A stretch of 64,000 bases of DNA from Brevibacterium daeguense (GTDB taxonomy: Bacteria > Actinomycetota > Actinomycetes > Actinomycetales > Brevibacteriaceae): NCBI RefSeq assembly GCF_021729135.1, contig NZ_JAJTWW010000008.1, positions 62,001 through 126,000 of the forward strand. The letters are read 5' to 3'. This document shows positions 8,521 through 16,730 of the stretch, piece by piece. The stretch's first letter is position 1; every line of letters starts with the position of its first letter. The notes beneath the pieces are model-generated. The model searched no databases. It had not been told where the DNA came from and was given only the letters and a program-made list of their open reading frames with translations. The translations under genes and the position numbers were made by a program.

Positions 8521-9722
8521 CCACCCGGCCCTCGGCTCCGCGCCCCGTCCGGCAGCCGCTCGGAGTGCTGCGGCGCGGCAGGGGCGTCCTGGAGGTTCCG
8601 GGAGTGGCCGTGGGCCATTCCGATCGCACGGACGGCGGGAGTCTGACGGGAACCACTGTCGTCGTCCCCCCTGCCGGGACAATGGCCGGCGTCGATGTGC
8701 GCGGCGGCGGGCCTGCCGGGCATGAGACAGCCATCCTCGAACCGGGGACTCTCAACTACGGAGCCGACGCCATCGTCCTCACCGGCGGCAGCGCACTCGG
8801 ACTGGTGAGCGCTCACGGCGTCAAGCAGGGCTTGCTGTCGGATGGCCGCGGTTTCCCCGCGCCGGGTCTGCCCGGCGTCACGGTGCCCATCGTGCCGGCG
8901 GCCGGGATCTTCGATCTGGGCCGCGGAGGTGAGCCTGCGGCCCCGCCGACGGCGGACGACGGACTGCGCGCCTACCGCGACGCCGACGTCGACCAGGCGC
9001 GGATGCGCGGCTCGGTGGGTGCGGGACAGGGCGCGTGGACGGGCCGCGGGCTGATCCGCGGTGGCCTCGGCTCGGCGGTCATCACCACCCCCTCCGGCTT
9101 CACGGTCGCGGCCATCGTCGTCGCCAATCCGATGGGAAGCGTGCTCGACCACGAAGGAAGCCTGTACAGCGATTCGGTGCTGGCCGGCTACGGCATCTTG
9201 CTGCCGAAGGCCGCGGCCATCGCCGGTCGGTGGGCGGACTCCGACCCCGACGGGGCGGACGGGCCGGTCCACGGCGGATCGGGAACCGCCGGTGAATCGG
9301 GAACGGCTGGTGAATCGGGAACGGCTGGTGAATCGGGAACCGCCGGCGCAGGTCAGCGCAACACGACCATCGCCTGCGTCGTCACGGACGCGCAGCTCGA
9401 CTCCGCAATGACCACGCGCTTGGCGCAGTCTGCTCATGCGGGTCTGGCCAGGGCCGTCTACCCCTCCCACACGATGTTCGACGGCGACACGGTCTTCGCC
9501 CTGGCGACCGCCGACCGCCCGCTCGGCACAGACGTCGGCGCGCAGCTGGTCGAGCTCAACGTCGCTGCCTCCGACGTTCTCTCCGCCGCGATCGTCGACG
9601 CCGTCCTGACAGCGGAGCAGTATGACGATCCGAACCGGCTGACGTCCGGGGAGCAGCCGGTGCCGCCGCCGCTGTCGGCCATCGCCCCGGAGCTGACGTC
9701 CGCGTGGCGGGCGCACGGCTGA
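8517..9722 (+). CDS. P1 family (S58, DmpA-like) peptidase
   Basis: 401-aa self-processing N-terminal-nucleophile-type aminopeptidase of the DmpA / beta-peptidyl aminopeptidase family. The start at 8517 gives a 4-bp overlap with pepP. Family marks: an early GVAVGHSD segment, LTGGSALGL, and the autocleavage site NTTIACVVTDAQL, where the chain should be cut to expose the nucleophile. Just before that site is a four-fold 18-bp repeat encoding GTAGES units, probably a flexible, exposed linker beside the processing point. Pairing with PepP suggests a peptide-salvage operon. The exact substrate (D-, beta- or alpha-peptides) cannot be read from sequence. Confidence 0.9.
   Translation: MTTRPSAPRPVRQPLGVLRRGRGVLEVPGVAVGHSDRTDGGSLTGTTVVVPPAGTMAGVDVRGGGPAGHETAILEPGTLNYGADAIVLTGGSALGLVSAHGVKQGLLSDGRGFPAPGLPGVTVPIVPAAGIFDLGRGGEPAAPPTADDGLRAYRDADVDQARMRGSVGAGQGAWTGRGLIRGGLGSAVITTPSGFTVAAIVVANPMGSVLDHEGSLYSDSVLAGYGILLPKAAAIAGRWADSDPDGADGPVHGGSGTAGESGTAGESGTAGESGTAGAGQRNTTIACVVTDAQLDSAMTTRLAQSAHAGLARAVYPSHTMFDGDTVFALATADRPLGTDVGAQLVELNVAASDVLSAAIVDAVLTAEQYDDPNRLTSGEQPVPPPLSAIAPELTSAWRAHG
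9279..9350 (+). repeat. 4 x 18-bp coding tandem repeat
   Basis: Four 18-bp units from 9279, 9297, 9315 and 9333; units 2 and 3 are identical (TCGGGAACGGCTGGTGAA). They encode GTAGES repeats inside the S58 peptidase. Confidence 0.95.
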
Positions 9723-9808
9723 ACGGCCCTGCGCCGGCCGCGGGACGATCTCCGGTTCTTCCCCCGTCCGCCCTGCGGCAGGCTGGGAACCGGGACTGCT
9801 GTGTCGAG

Positions 9809-9814
9809 TAGGCT
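9809..9814 (+). promoter_or_regulatory. -10 element, leaderless MgtE-N/CBS gene
   Basis: TAGGCT, 6 nt, GTG at 9821. Confidence 0.5.
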
Positions 9815-9820
9815 TGTGGG

Positions 9821-11125
9821 GTGAGGGGTTCAGCTGATCGAGTCTTCGTCGCCCGTCTGGCGACCACGGCGGTCTTCGACCCACTGGGCGATCAGGTGGG
9901 GCGCGTCCGCGACGTCGTCGTCGTGTACCGTGCCACCATCCGCCAGCAGCCGAAGGCGATCGGTCTCGTCGTCGAGGTGCCCGGGCGGCGTCGGGTCTTC
10001 GTGCCGATGGGTCGGGTCACCAGCATCGCTCCGGGGGCGGTGATCACGACGGGCCTGGTGAACATGCGCCGCTTCAAGCAGCGCACGGCGGAGACCCTGG
10101 TGATGAATGATCTGCTCGACCGGAAGGTCCGCCTGCGGTCGGACGGCTCGACCGTGAAGATCGAGGATGTCGCCATCGAGCAGCAGCGCAACCGGGAGTG
10201 GGAGGTCACCCGGCTCTTCGTCCGACGGGCTGCCGAGAAGACCGGTGCGTTCGGCTTCCGCCGGCGCGGCGAGTCGATGCAGGTCGACTGGACTGACGTC
10301 GACCATCCGGTCGATTCAACGGTGGACCAGGAGGCCACGCAGCTGATCGCCGCGTACCAGGACACGAAGCCTGCAGACCTCGCCGATGTGCTCGTCGACA
10401 TGACTCCCAAGCGGCGCAGTGAGGTCGCCCGCGAGCTCGACAACGACCGGCTGGCCGATGTGCTGCAGGAGCTCCCGACGGACATCAGCATCGAGATCAT
10501 GTCCGCAATGCAGATGGACCGCGCCGTCGACGTGCTCGAGGAGATGGACCCCGATGACGCCGCAGACCTGCTCGGTGAGCTCTCCGACGAGCAGGCCGAG
10601 GTGCTGCTTGCGGCGATGGAGCCGGACGAGGCCAAGGACGTCCGCACCCTGCTGTCCTACGACGAGGACACCGCGGGCGGCCTGATGACGACCGAGCCGG
10701 TGATCCTGTCGCCGGAATCGACGGTGGCCGAGGCGCTGGCCCACGTCCGCCGCGAGGAGATCGACCCGGCGCTGGCGGCGGCGGTGTTCGTCTGCCGCCA
10801 ACCGCTCGAACCGCCGACCGGCAAGTACCTGGGTCTGGTCCACCTGCAGGCGCTGCTGCGCGAACCGCCGCACGCTCCCGTGGGGGCAATCATCGACGAC
10901 GAGGTCGAACCGCTGTCGCCGGACACCCCCTTGGGTGAGGTGACGAAGATCTTGGCGGCGTACAATCTTGTGTCGATCCCGATCACCGACGAGAACGACC
11001 ACCTGGTCGGTGTGGTGACGGTTGACGACGTGCTCGACGAGCTGCTGCCGGACGACTGGCGCAGACCGTCGGACGACGAATTGCTCAAGGGCGACGAACT
11101 GCTGAAGGAGGGACCGCGTGGCTAA
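9821..11125 (+). CDS. MgtE N-terminal and CBS domain protein without membrane domain
   Basis: 434-aa soluble protein built from PRC-barrel-like N-terminal halves (about 1-150), an MgtE intracellular N domain made of repeated VLxEMDPDDAADLL-type helices (about 170-280), and a CBS pair (about 285-415, ending VGVVTVDDVLDELLPDDW). In MgtE channels these N and CBS domains sense Mg2+ and gate the pore, but no transmembrane segments follow here. Leaderless GTG start. It overlaps the DUF1003 membrane-protein gene by 8 bp, so a two-subunit sensor plus membrane partner is an attractive inference. The tail carries a duplicated DELLKGDELLKE. Confidence 0.9.
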   Translation: MRGSADRVFVARLATTAVFDPLGDQVGRVRDVVVVYRATIRQQPKAIGLVVEVPGRRRVFVPMGRVTSIAPGAVITTGLVNMRRFKQRTAETLVMNDLLDRKVRLRSDGSTVKIEDVAIEQQRNREWEVTRLFVRRAAEKTGAFGFRRRGESMQVDWTDVDHPVDSTVDQEATQLIAAYQDTKPADLADVLVDMTPKRRSEVARELDNDRLADVLQELPTDISIEIMSAMQMDRAVDVLEEMDPDDAADLLGELSDEQAEVLLAAMEPDEAKDVRTLLSYDEDTAGGLMTTEPVILSPESTVAEALAHVRREEIDPALAAAVFVCRQPLEPPTGKYLGLVHLQALLREPPHAPVGAIIDDEVEPLSPDTPLGEVTKILAAYNLVSIPITDENDHLVGVVTVDDVLDELLPDDWRRPSDDELLKGDELLKEGPRG

Positions 11126-11765
11126 GGCCGACATCGATTCGCTCGACACTCCGCGCGCCCAACGACGTCGGCTGCCCACTCTGGGCATGTCCCCCGAGGC
11201 GTTCGGCAAGGCATCCGAAGCCTTCGCCCGGTTCATGGGGACACCGCAGTTCCTGCTGGGCATGACTGTGTTCTGCATCGCGTGGCTGGCGTGGAACACC
11301 CTCATGCCGGAGAGCCTGCAGTTCGACCCGAAAGCGCTGAACTTCACGCTGCTGACGCTCATCCTGTCGCTGCAGGCCTCCTACGCCGCTCCCCTGATCC
11401 TGCTGGCGGAGAACCGCAGCGCCGATCGGGACCGGGTCGAATTCGAGAACGACCGGCAGCGGGCCGAGCGGAACCTCGCCGACACCGAGTTCCTCACCCG
11501 CGAGGTCGCCAGCCTGCGGATCGCGATGCGCGAGATGGCCACCCGCGACTTCATCCGCTCCGAACTGCGCAACCTGCTCGAGGAGATGGATGAAACCCGC
11601 GAGGCCGGACGTCGCAGCGAACAGCGAGAAGACTTCAAGGCGATGCAGAGGGTCGCCGTCAAGAAGGCAGTGAAGAAGGCCGAGCGGACCGCACAGGCGG
11701 CCGTTGAACAGGCCGCACGCGACGCCGTGCATCACCCGCCGACAGAGAACAGAGAGGACGCGTAG
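11118..11765 (+). CDS. DUF1003 family membrane protein
   Basis: 215-aa protein of the DUF1003 family, function unknown. Two transmembrane helices lie at about residues 45-65 and 78-98, the second followed by the family signature LILLAENRSADRDR. A long charged coiled-coil region follows (about 105-170), and a Lys/Ala-rich tail. Its start overlaps the upstream MgtE-N/CBS gene by 8 bp and mrp follows after 6 bp. The MgtE-N/CBS, DUF1003, Mrp order recurs in actinobacteria. Confidence 0.88.
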   Translation: MAKADIDSLDTPRAQRRRLPTLGMSPEAFGKASEAFARFMGTPQFLLGMTVFCIAWLAWNTLMPESLQFDPKALNFTLLTLILSLQASYAAPLILLAENRSADRDRVEFENDRQRAERNLADTEFLTREVASLRIAMREMATRDFIRSELRNLLEEMDETREAGRRSEQREDFKAMQRVAVKKAVKKAERTAQAAVEQAARDAVHHPPTENREDA

Positions 11766-11771
11766 AGCTTC

Positions 11772-12899
11772 ATGCCTGCACCCACCCGTGAGGAGATCCG
11801 CTCCGCCCTGGAGACGGTGCTCGACCCGGAGATCCGCCGCAACATCGTCGAACTCGACATGGTCGACGAGGTCGACATCGACCCGTCCGGCCATGTCGCC
11901 GTGACGGTCCTCCTGACTGTCGCAGGCTGTCCTCTCAAGGACACCATCACCCGGGACACCGAGGCGGCGCTCGGCAAGGTCGCCGGCGTCACCGGGGTGA
12001 GCGTCAGGCTCGGCGTCATGACACCCGAGCAGCGCCAGGCCATGCGCGAGAAGCTCCAGGGAGCGGGCACCTCCCGGGAGATCCCATTCAACGCGCCCAG
12101 CTCACTCACTCGGATCTATGCGATCGCCTCAGGCAAGGGCGGGGTCGGCAAGTCCTCGATCGCCGCGAACCTGGCCGTGTCGCTGGCGGCCAACGGGCTG
12201 CGCGTCGGAGTCGTCGATGCCGACATCTACGGCTTCTCGATCCCGGGCATGCTCGGCATCAGCGGCAACCCGACCCGCGTCGACGACATGATCATCCCGC
12301 AGGTCGCACATAACGTGAAGGTGATGAGCATCGGGATGTTCGTCCCGCCGAGCCAGCCCGTCGTGTGGCGCGGGCCGATGCTCCACCGCGCGCTCCAGCA
12401 GTTCCTCACCGACGTGTTCTGGGGCGACCTCGACGTGCTCCTGCTCGACCTTCCGCCGGGCACCGGCGACATCGCGATCTCGGTCGCGCAGCTGCTTCCG
12501 GGCTCCGAGCTGCTGGTGGTCACCACCCCGCAGCAGGCTGCCGCGCAGGTGGCGGAGCGGGCCGGCTCCATTGCGGTGCAGACCAGGCAGCGCGTGGCAG
12601 GTGTGATCGAGAACATGTCCTGGCTGGAGCTGCCGGACGGCTCCCGGATGGATGTGTTCGGCAGCGGCGGCGGGGACACGGTCGCGGCGAACCTGAGCCG
12701 GACCGTCGGCGCGAAGGTCCCGCTCCTCGGACGGATCCCACTCGACACGGAAGTCCGCTCCGGTGCCGACGTGGGCGCCCCCGCCGTGCTGTCCGCCCCG
12801 GACTCCCCCGCCTCGGTGGCGCTGCGGTCGATCGCCTCGCAGCTGGGAACCCGCTCACGAGGACTCGCAGGCCGCTCACTGGGACTCTCACCCGCCTGA
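11772..12899 (+). CDS. mrp: Mrp/ApbC P-loop ATPase, Fe-S cluster carrier
   Basis: 375-aa Mrp/Nbp35-type ATPase that carries and delivers Fe-S clusters. An N-terminal MIP18 (DUF59) domain spans about 5-75 (ETVLDPEIRRNIVEL). The deviant Walker A GKGGVGKSS lies at about 121-129, and the DLPPGTGD switch region follows mid-protein. The family's usual CxxC cluster ligands near the C-terminus are not evident, as is common in actinobacterial Mrp. The last 16 residues come from a degenerate 21-bp duplication (RSRGLAG / RSLGLSP). Third gene of the apparent operon after MgtE-N/CBS and DUF1003. Confidence 0.92.
   Translation: MPAPTREEIRSALETVLDPEIRRNIVELDMVDEVDIDPSGHVAVTVLLTVAGCPLKDTITRDTEAALGKVAGVTGVSVRLGVMTPEQRQAMREKLQGAGTSREIPFNAPSSLTRIYAIASGKGGVGKSSIAANLAVSLAANGLRVGVVDADIYGFSIPGMLGISGNPTRVDDMIIPQVAHNVKVMSIGMFVPPSQPVVWRGPMLHRALQQFLTDVFWGDLDVLLLDLPPGTGDIAISVAQLLPGSELLVVTTPQQAAAQVAERAGSIAVQTRQRVAGVIENMSWLELPDGSRMDVFGSGGGDTVAANLSRTVGAKVPLLGRIPLDTEVRSGADVGAPAVLSAPDSPASVALRSIASQLGTRSRGLAGRSLGLSPA
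12853..12894 (+). repeat. Imperfect 21-bp duplication at the mrp 3' end
   Basis: 12853-12873 and 12874-12894, both beginning CGCTCAC and containing GGACTC, just before the mrp stop codon. Confidence 0.7.
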
Positions 12900-12934
12900 G
12901 GCGACCCGCACCTCCACGGCACGACCTGCAGACG

Positions 12935-12971
12935 TTCAGGGCCGGCTCGACATCGTCGAGCCGGCCCTGAA
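12935..12971. terminator. Bidirectional terminator between mrp and tatB
   Basis: 17-bp perfect inverted repeat (TTCAGGGCCGGCTCGAC, 12935-12951, with 12955-12971) and a 3-nt loop between convergent genes. Confidence 0.8.
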
Positions 12972-12997
12972 CCGCTCACGCGCCCGGGTGTGTCCGC

Positions 12998-13486
12998 TCA
13001 GGTCGCCTCCGGATCGAAGGGCGCCGGCGCCGAGGCGTCACGCAGCTGCGCCTGCGTCCGGTAGCGCTCAAGCGGGCCGAGTGGCGGTGCCGCCGCGTCA
13101 GCGGCCGGAGGGCCCGCGGCGGCTTCGGAGGCGCTGACAGCCGACGGTCCTGCGCTCGGCGCACCCGTGGCGACTGCGGCCGCGCCTCCTGCTGCGGCTC
13201 CGCCGGCCGCACGACCGGGCCGGGACGCGTGCTCTTCCTCCATCAGCGCCTCGCGCACGATCCGACGCGGGTCGTACTGCCGGGGGTCGAGCTTGCGCCA
13301 GTCCACGTCGGCGAAGTCGTCGCCGAAATCGCGCTGCACCTCGGCCTTGGCCTCGTCGGCCTTCCGCTTGAGGGACCGGACCAGATCTCGCAGCTGCTGC
13401 GCGTACTCCGGCAGCCGCGTGGGACCGATGACGAGCAGAGCAACGACGATGAGAATGATCATCTCGGTGCCGTTGATGCCAAACAT
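12998..13486 (-). CDS. tatB: Sec-independent translocase protein TatB
   Basis: 162-aa Tat translocon subunit that helps recognise twin-arginine signal peptides at the membrane. One N-terminal transmembrane helix (about 8-22, IILIVVALLVIGP), the hinge Gly-Pro, then an amphipathic helix (LPEYAQQLRDLVRSLKRKAD) and a long Ala/Pro-rich unstructured tail. The start at 13486 was chosen because TatB begins MFGIN and because a TAGAAT -10 lies 7 nt upstream; the longer frame to 13573 would bury the helix. In Mycobacterium tatB lies in the sigE-htrA region; no sigma factor or anti-sigma gene is present here. Confidence 0.93.
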   Translation of the reverse strand: MFGINGTEMIILIVVALLVIGPTRLPEYAQQLRDLVRSLKRKADEAKAEVQRDFGDDFADVDWRKLDPRQYDPRRIVREALMEEEHASRPGRAAGGAAAGGAAAVATGAPSAGPSAVSASEAAAGPPAADAAAPPLGPLERYRTQAQLRDASAPAPFDPEAT

Positions 13487-13493
13487 GGCCCCG

Positions 13494-13520
13494 ATTCTAC
13501 CAGCGCGGCTGTGGCACAAT
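13494..13520. promoter_or_regulatory. Divergent leaderless promoters of tatB and the ATL gene
   Basis: Minus strand TAGAAT (13499-13494) is 7 nt before the tatB ATG. Plus strand CACAAT (13515-13520) is 6 nt before the ATL ATG at 13527. The two -10 boxes are only 15 bp apart, so each overlaps the other's expected -35 zone. Confidence 0.5.
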
Positions 13521-13526
13521 CCCAGC

Positions 13527-13874
13527 ATGGACGAGCGACGAGTGGAGCTGGTGCTGCGCGCCGCCGAGTGCATCCCGCCCGGCTCCGTCGCTCCCTATTC
13601 GATGCTGGCTCGGATCACCGGCACCACAGCCCGCTACGTGGGGAAGGTGATGGCCGAGCACGGATCGTTCGTGCCGTGGTGGCGAGTGACCAATGTGCGC
13701 GGAGAGCTGCCTGCGGCGATCCGGTCCCGGGCAGCGGAGCACTGGCATGACGAGGGCATACCCCACCGCGACGGCCGTGTCGATCTCCCATCCGCAGCGG
13801 CCGACGAGCACGAGCTCCGCAGGTGCTGGCTGAAACGCAGTGCCGACCTCTGGGAACAGGGCGAACCGGGATAG
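13527..13874 (+). CDS. Alkyltransferase-like (ATL) DNA-binding protein
   Basis: 115-aa stand-alone MGMT DNA-binding domain. O6-alkylguanine transferases have an active-site Pro-Cys-His-Arg-Val; here it reads PWWRV (within FVPWWRVTN), so the alkyl-accepting Cys is Trp. That defines alkyltransferase-like proteins, which bind O6-alkylguanine and flag it for nucleotide excision repair instead of reversing it. The recognition helix (TGTTARYVGKVMAEH) is intact. Start at 13527 is set by a leaderless CACAAT -10 and by homology; the upstream frame to 13167 would run antisense through tatB. Confidence 0.88.
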   Translation: MDERRVELVLRAAECIPPGSVAPYSMLARITGTTARYVGKVMAEHGSFVPWWRVTNVRGELPAAIRSRAAEHWHDEGIPHRDGRVDLPSAAADEHELRRCWLKRSADLWEQGEPG

Positions 13875-13938
13875 ACTGACCAGCGCCGCCGGCGTGCACC
13901 GTCGCTGCCGATCGGGAACTCGATGCGAGGAGGAGGGC

Positions 13939-14571
13939 ATGTCACGCGACTGGGCGATCAACGCCCACTACGCTGATCGTTTCAACTCCTCGGATCCGGT
14001 TTCCGACGCCGCGCGCACGATCGCAGCCGAGTACTCCACGGTCCCGATCTCGACGACGACGGCGGGTACCCTGACGCTGCTGGCGCGCCTGGTCAATCCG
14101 GTCAGCGCGATCGAGGTCGGCACCGGCACCGGGGTGTCGACCCTGGCCCTCCTGCGGGGGATGCCCGCGTCGGGTGTGCTGACCAGCATCGACCTCGACG
14201 CGGACAAGCAGGCGGTGGCGCGGGAGCTGGTCGGAGTCGCACGCATCAAGGCTCATCGGGTCAGGATGATCCACGGCCGAGGCGAGGACGTGCTCGCGCG
14301 GCTCGCCGCCCGCAGCTACGAACTCGTCTTCCTCGACTCGGAACCGCTGTCGTACGACAGGCTCGTTCCGCTGGCGCTCGAGCGGGTCATGCGCGGTGGG
14401 CTGCTCGTGATCAATCACGCGCTGCTCGGCGGAGCCGTCGCCAAGCCGGCGAATCGGGCGCCGCGCACCCAGGTCGTCCGGCAGGTGCTGAGCGAGCTGG
14501 AGACCCGCGACGACGTCGCGCGGCTCATGCTCCCGATCGACGACGGACTCCTGGTGCTCACACGGCTGTAG
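13939..14571 (+). CDS. O-methyltransferase (Rv1220c-like)
   Basis: 210-aa class I SAM-dependent methyltransferase of the catechol O-methyltransferase-like family 3, similar in type to Rv1220c. SAM-binding motif I is EVGTGTGVSTLALL (about 75-88) and the acidic motif is SIDLD (about 100-104). An AGGAGG ribosome-binding site 2 nt before the ATG fixes the start at 13939. The metal-binding Asp in FLDSEP and Asn in VINHALL are in place. Physiological substrate unknown. The tatB, ATL, O-methyltransferase, DUF3117 run is a compressed version of the mycobacterial Rv1211-Rv1224 region. Confidence 0.88.
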   Translation: MSRDWAINAHYADRFNSSDPVSDAARTIAAEYSTVPISTTTAGTLTLLARLVNPVSAIEVGTGTGVSTLALLRGMPASGVLTSIDLDADKQAVARELVGVARIKAHRVRMIHGRGEDVLARLAARSYELVFLDSEPLSYDRLVPLALERVMRGGLLVINHALLGGAVAKPANRAPRTQVVRQVLSELETRDDVARLMLPIDDGLLVLTRL

Positions 14572-14590
14572 TCCCCGGGCCGGGGATGCG

Positions 14591-14630
14591 CCAAGGGGAG
14601 GACCGCTCCTCCGAGCGGTCCTCCCCTTGG
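14591..14630. terminator. Strong bidirectional terminator
   Basis: 18-bp perfect stem (14591-14608 with 14613-14630) and a 4-nt loop between the convergent O-methyltransferase and DUF3117 genes. The longest perfect hairpin found in the window. Confidence 0.85.
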
Positions 14631-14652
14631 CTGTGACAGCGCCGAGCTCAGC

Positions 14653-14823
14653 TCACTTGGTGAGCGTCTCCGCCAGCGTGTCCCGGAGATTGGTGGCCTC
14701 TTCCTGGCTCACCTCGATGACGAGCCGACCGCCGCCTTCGACAGGGAGACGCACGACGTAGCCCCGACCTTCCTTGGTCACTTCGAGAGGGCCATCACCG
14801 GTGCGCGGTTTCTGAGCTGCCAT
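14653..14823 (-). CDS. DUF3117 family small protein
   Basis: 56-aa protein. Its translation starts MAAQKPRTGDGPLEVTKEGR and continues through a GGGRLVIEV strand, which matches the highly conserved actinobacterial DUF3117 family (Rv1211 type). Function unknown; small, soluble and probably a beta-rich fold. A purine-rich GGAAGAA lies upstream of the ATG. Convergent with the O-methyltransferase across a strong terminator. Despite its length the conservation of the family makes the call secure. Confidence 0.93.
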   Translation of the reverse strand: MAAQKPRTGDGPLEVTKEGRGYVVRLPVEGGGRLVIEVSQEEATNLRDTLAETLTK

Positions 14824-15056
14824 GAAGAGTTCTTCCTTCCGATAGTTGCGTGTTCTGTGTCAATTATCCACCATTTCCCGCGGGAGCGTAAAACATTCCC
14901 CGATTTTCGGTTACGCTTCGCCGCGGCCCGCCGTCAACCGGTGCCGCCGGTCGTCGTTGACCGTGCCGCCGGCCCCTCCGATCGACCCGGGCCGTGGACC
15001 ACCGATCACACCGTGCCGACCGGCCGTACACTGCTGTGCTGCGAACCTGCCCTCGA

Positions 15057-16331
15057 TCACGGAGGGAGATCCGAGGGCGGCGTGAAATGCCACAGATAGG
15101 CGACCCAGATGACCTGGAACAGCGTGAACGCGGCCAGGAGCACCACCCGGTAGGCCCACGAACGGCTGAAGGCCAGCGCCAGGGCGATCGGGAACATCGG
15201 CAGCAGCAGTCGGAGGGTGGAGGTCTGCGGGTTGAAGAAGAGCAGGATGTAGATGCCGTACGCCAGGCAGAAGTGCTGCAGTGTCCGCCCCATCTGCCGT
15301 CCGGCCGGCGAGTAGATGAGTGCGAGCACGAGGGCGATGGTCCCGAACAGGAGCAGCGGCCCGAAGGGCCCGACCAGGTCCTCGGCGCGGGCGAACCACT
15401 GCACGATGATGCGCGTGTGTCCCCCGCTCCAGGCCGCCTCGGTGTCGGTGTAGGCCGTCAGAGTCCCGGTCCTGATCCAGGCCAGCAGCGGGTGCACGAG
15501 TGCGGCTGCACAGGACAGCACGCCCAGCGCCCAGGAACGGACGACCTCGCCGGCCGGGTAGGGAATCGTGCGGCGGCGCAGGAACCGGTCGATGAGGTGG
15601 ATCAGCATGAAGAACGAGAACGCGACCCCGATCGGCCGCGACAGATCCATCAGGAAGACCACTGGGATCGCCAGCAGGTAGCGGCGCTCGATGACCAGCA
15701 GCAGCGCGAGGGCCTGCAGCAGCAGCGTCAGCGACTCCGCGTACCCGGTGCTGAAGATGGCCGAAGCGGGGAAGAAGAAGAGCACAGCCAGCCCGAACAG
15801 CGCCCTGCCCGGGGTGGTGTGGCGCCGGAACAGCACCAGCACGACGACTGCGGCCGCAGCCCCGCACAGGGTGGCGAAGATGGGTGAGATCACCTGGTAG
15901 TCGATGCCGGTGAGGTCGGAGATGTCCCGGACGATCCAGGGGTGCAGCGGATAGAACGCCCACTGGTTCTGCAGCACCTCGCCTTCGACCCCCCGCGGCA
16001 GCTCGGAGGGGTATCCCTCGTCCGCGATGCGCTGATACCAGGCGGCGTCCCAGAAATTGAGGAAGTCGTTGAGAGACGTCCGGGCGCCGGTGGTCCAGGG
16101 CGAGAGCTCCTGTCTGCGCACGACTGCGGCCATGATTCCGACGCTGACGAGCCGCGACACCAGGTACACGGCCAGGGCCTGCAGCCAGACGGGCAGGAAC
16201 AGCAGCTCACGAAGCCACCGCCGCCAGCGCGCGGAGTCGAAGATCCCCGGCGCCGCCCGTGGGGCGAGATCGTACTCGGGCAGCAGCTCCGGGACGGTCT
16301 GCTGGGATCCGGAGCTCATGTCAGTGCTCAC
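15057..16331 (-). CDS. PIG-V-like membrane mannosyltransferase
   Basis: 424-aa polytopic GT-C glycosyltransferase of the PIG-V/PMT type, expected to move mannose from polyprenyl-phosphate-mannose to a lipid or protein acceptor on the outer membrane face. Roughly ten hydrophobic helices are seen. The first extracytoplasmic loop carries the family motif WDAAWYQRIADEGY with the catalytic-type Asp, and NQWAFYPLHPW follows. The annotated GTG at 16331 overlaps the upstream gene by 11 bp; an ATG at 16319 would follow its stop by 1 nt and is equally likely. Translationally coupled to the DivIVA-like gene. Acceptor unknown. Confidence 0.85.
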   Translation of the reverse strand: MSTDMSSGSQQTVPELLPEYDLAPRAAPGIFDSARWRRWLRELLFLPVWLQALAVYLVSRLVSVGIMAAVVRRQELSPWTTGARTSLNDFLNFWDAAWYQRIADEGYPSELPRGVEGEVLQNQWAFYPLHPWIVRDISDLTGIDYQVISPIFATLCGAAAAVVVLVLFRRHTTPGRALFGLAVLFFFPASAIFSTGYAESLTLLLQALALLLVIERRYLLAIPVVFLMDLSRPIGVAFSFFMLIHLIDRFLRRRTIPYPAGEVVRSWALGVLSCAAALVHPLLAWIRTGTLTAYTDTEAAWSGGHTRIIVQWFARAEDLVGPFGPLLLFGTIALVLALIYSPAGRQMGRTLQHFCLAYGIYILLFFNPQTSTLRLLLPMFPIALALAFSRSWAYRVVLLAAFTLFQVIWVAYLWHFTPPSDLPP

Positions 16332-16662
16332 CCTCGGCCGCTCCTGTGGAACTGGTCGGGAATTCGAGCTCGCGAATTCGCGTCTCCTGCCTCCGGATGC
16401 GTTCGTCCTGCTCTCGGATGCGCTCCGACATCTCTGCGATCACCGCGTCGACCTCGTCCATCCGGTAGCCGCGCAGCGCGGGGCTGAGGGCGATCTCGTC
16501 GAGGTCGGCGACGTCGAAGCCCGGGGCCAGCAGCCGCCGGGGCCGGTGGTCGCGGCCTGCGGGCATGCCGCCGTCGAACAGATTGAATGAGCCGGCGATC
16601 GCCACGGCCATGACGAAGACCGCAGCACAGACTCCCAGCACGATCCATACAGGCATGGGCAC
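16321..16662 (-). CDS. DivIVA-domain membrane-anchored small protein
   Basis: 113-aa protein with one N-terminal transmembrane helix (about 4-27), a short linker, then a DivIVA-like segment (ALRGYRMDEVDAVIAEM, about 64-80) and a charged coiled coil (about 80-102, REQDERIRRQETRIREL). DivIVA/Wag31-like segments recruit proteins to poles and septa in actinobacteria. Its stop abuts or overlaps the start of the mannosyltransferase gene, so the pair is made together; it may position the glycosyltransferase at growth sites (inference). Start chosen at the ATG preceding the hydrophobic helix. Confidence 0.75.
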   Translation of the reverse strand: MPMPVWIVLGVCAAVFVMAVAIAGSFNLFDGGMPAGRDHRPRRLLAPGFDVADLDEIALSPALRGYRMDEVDAVIAEMSERIREQDERIRRQETRIRELEFPTSSTGAAEGEH

Positions 16663-16730
16663 ATGCTCTCACATGCCGCCGGAGGGCTTCGCTCCCACCG
16701 CCTGCTCCCGCGGGCCGCCGATCGGACCGC

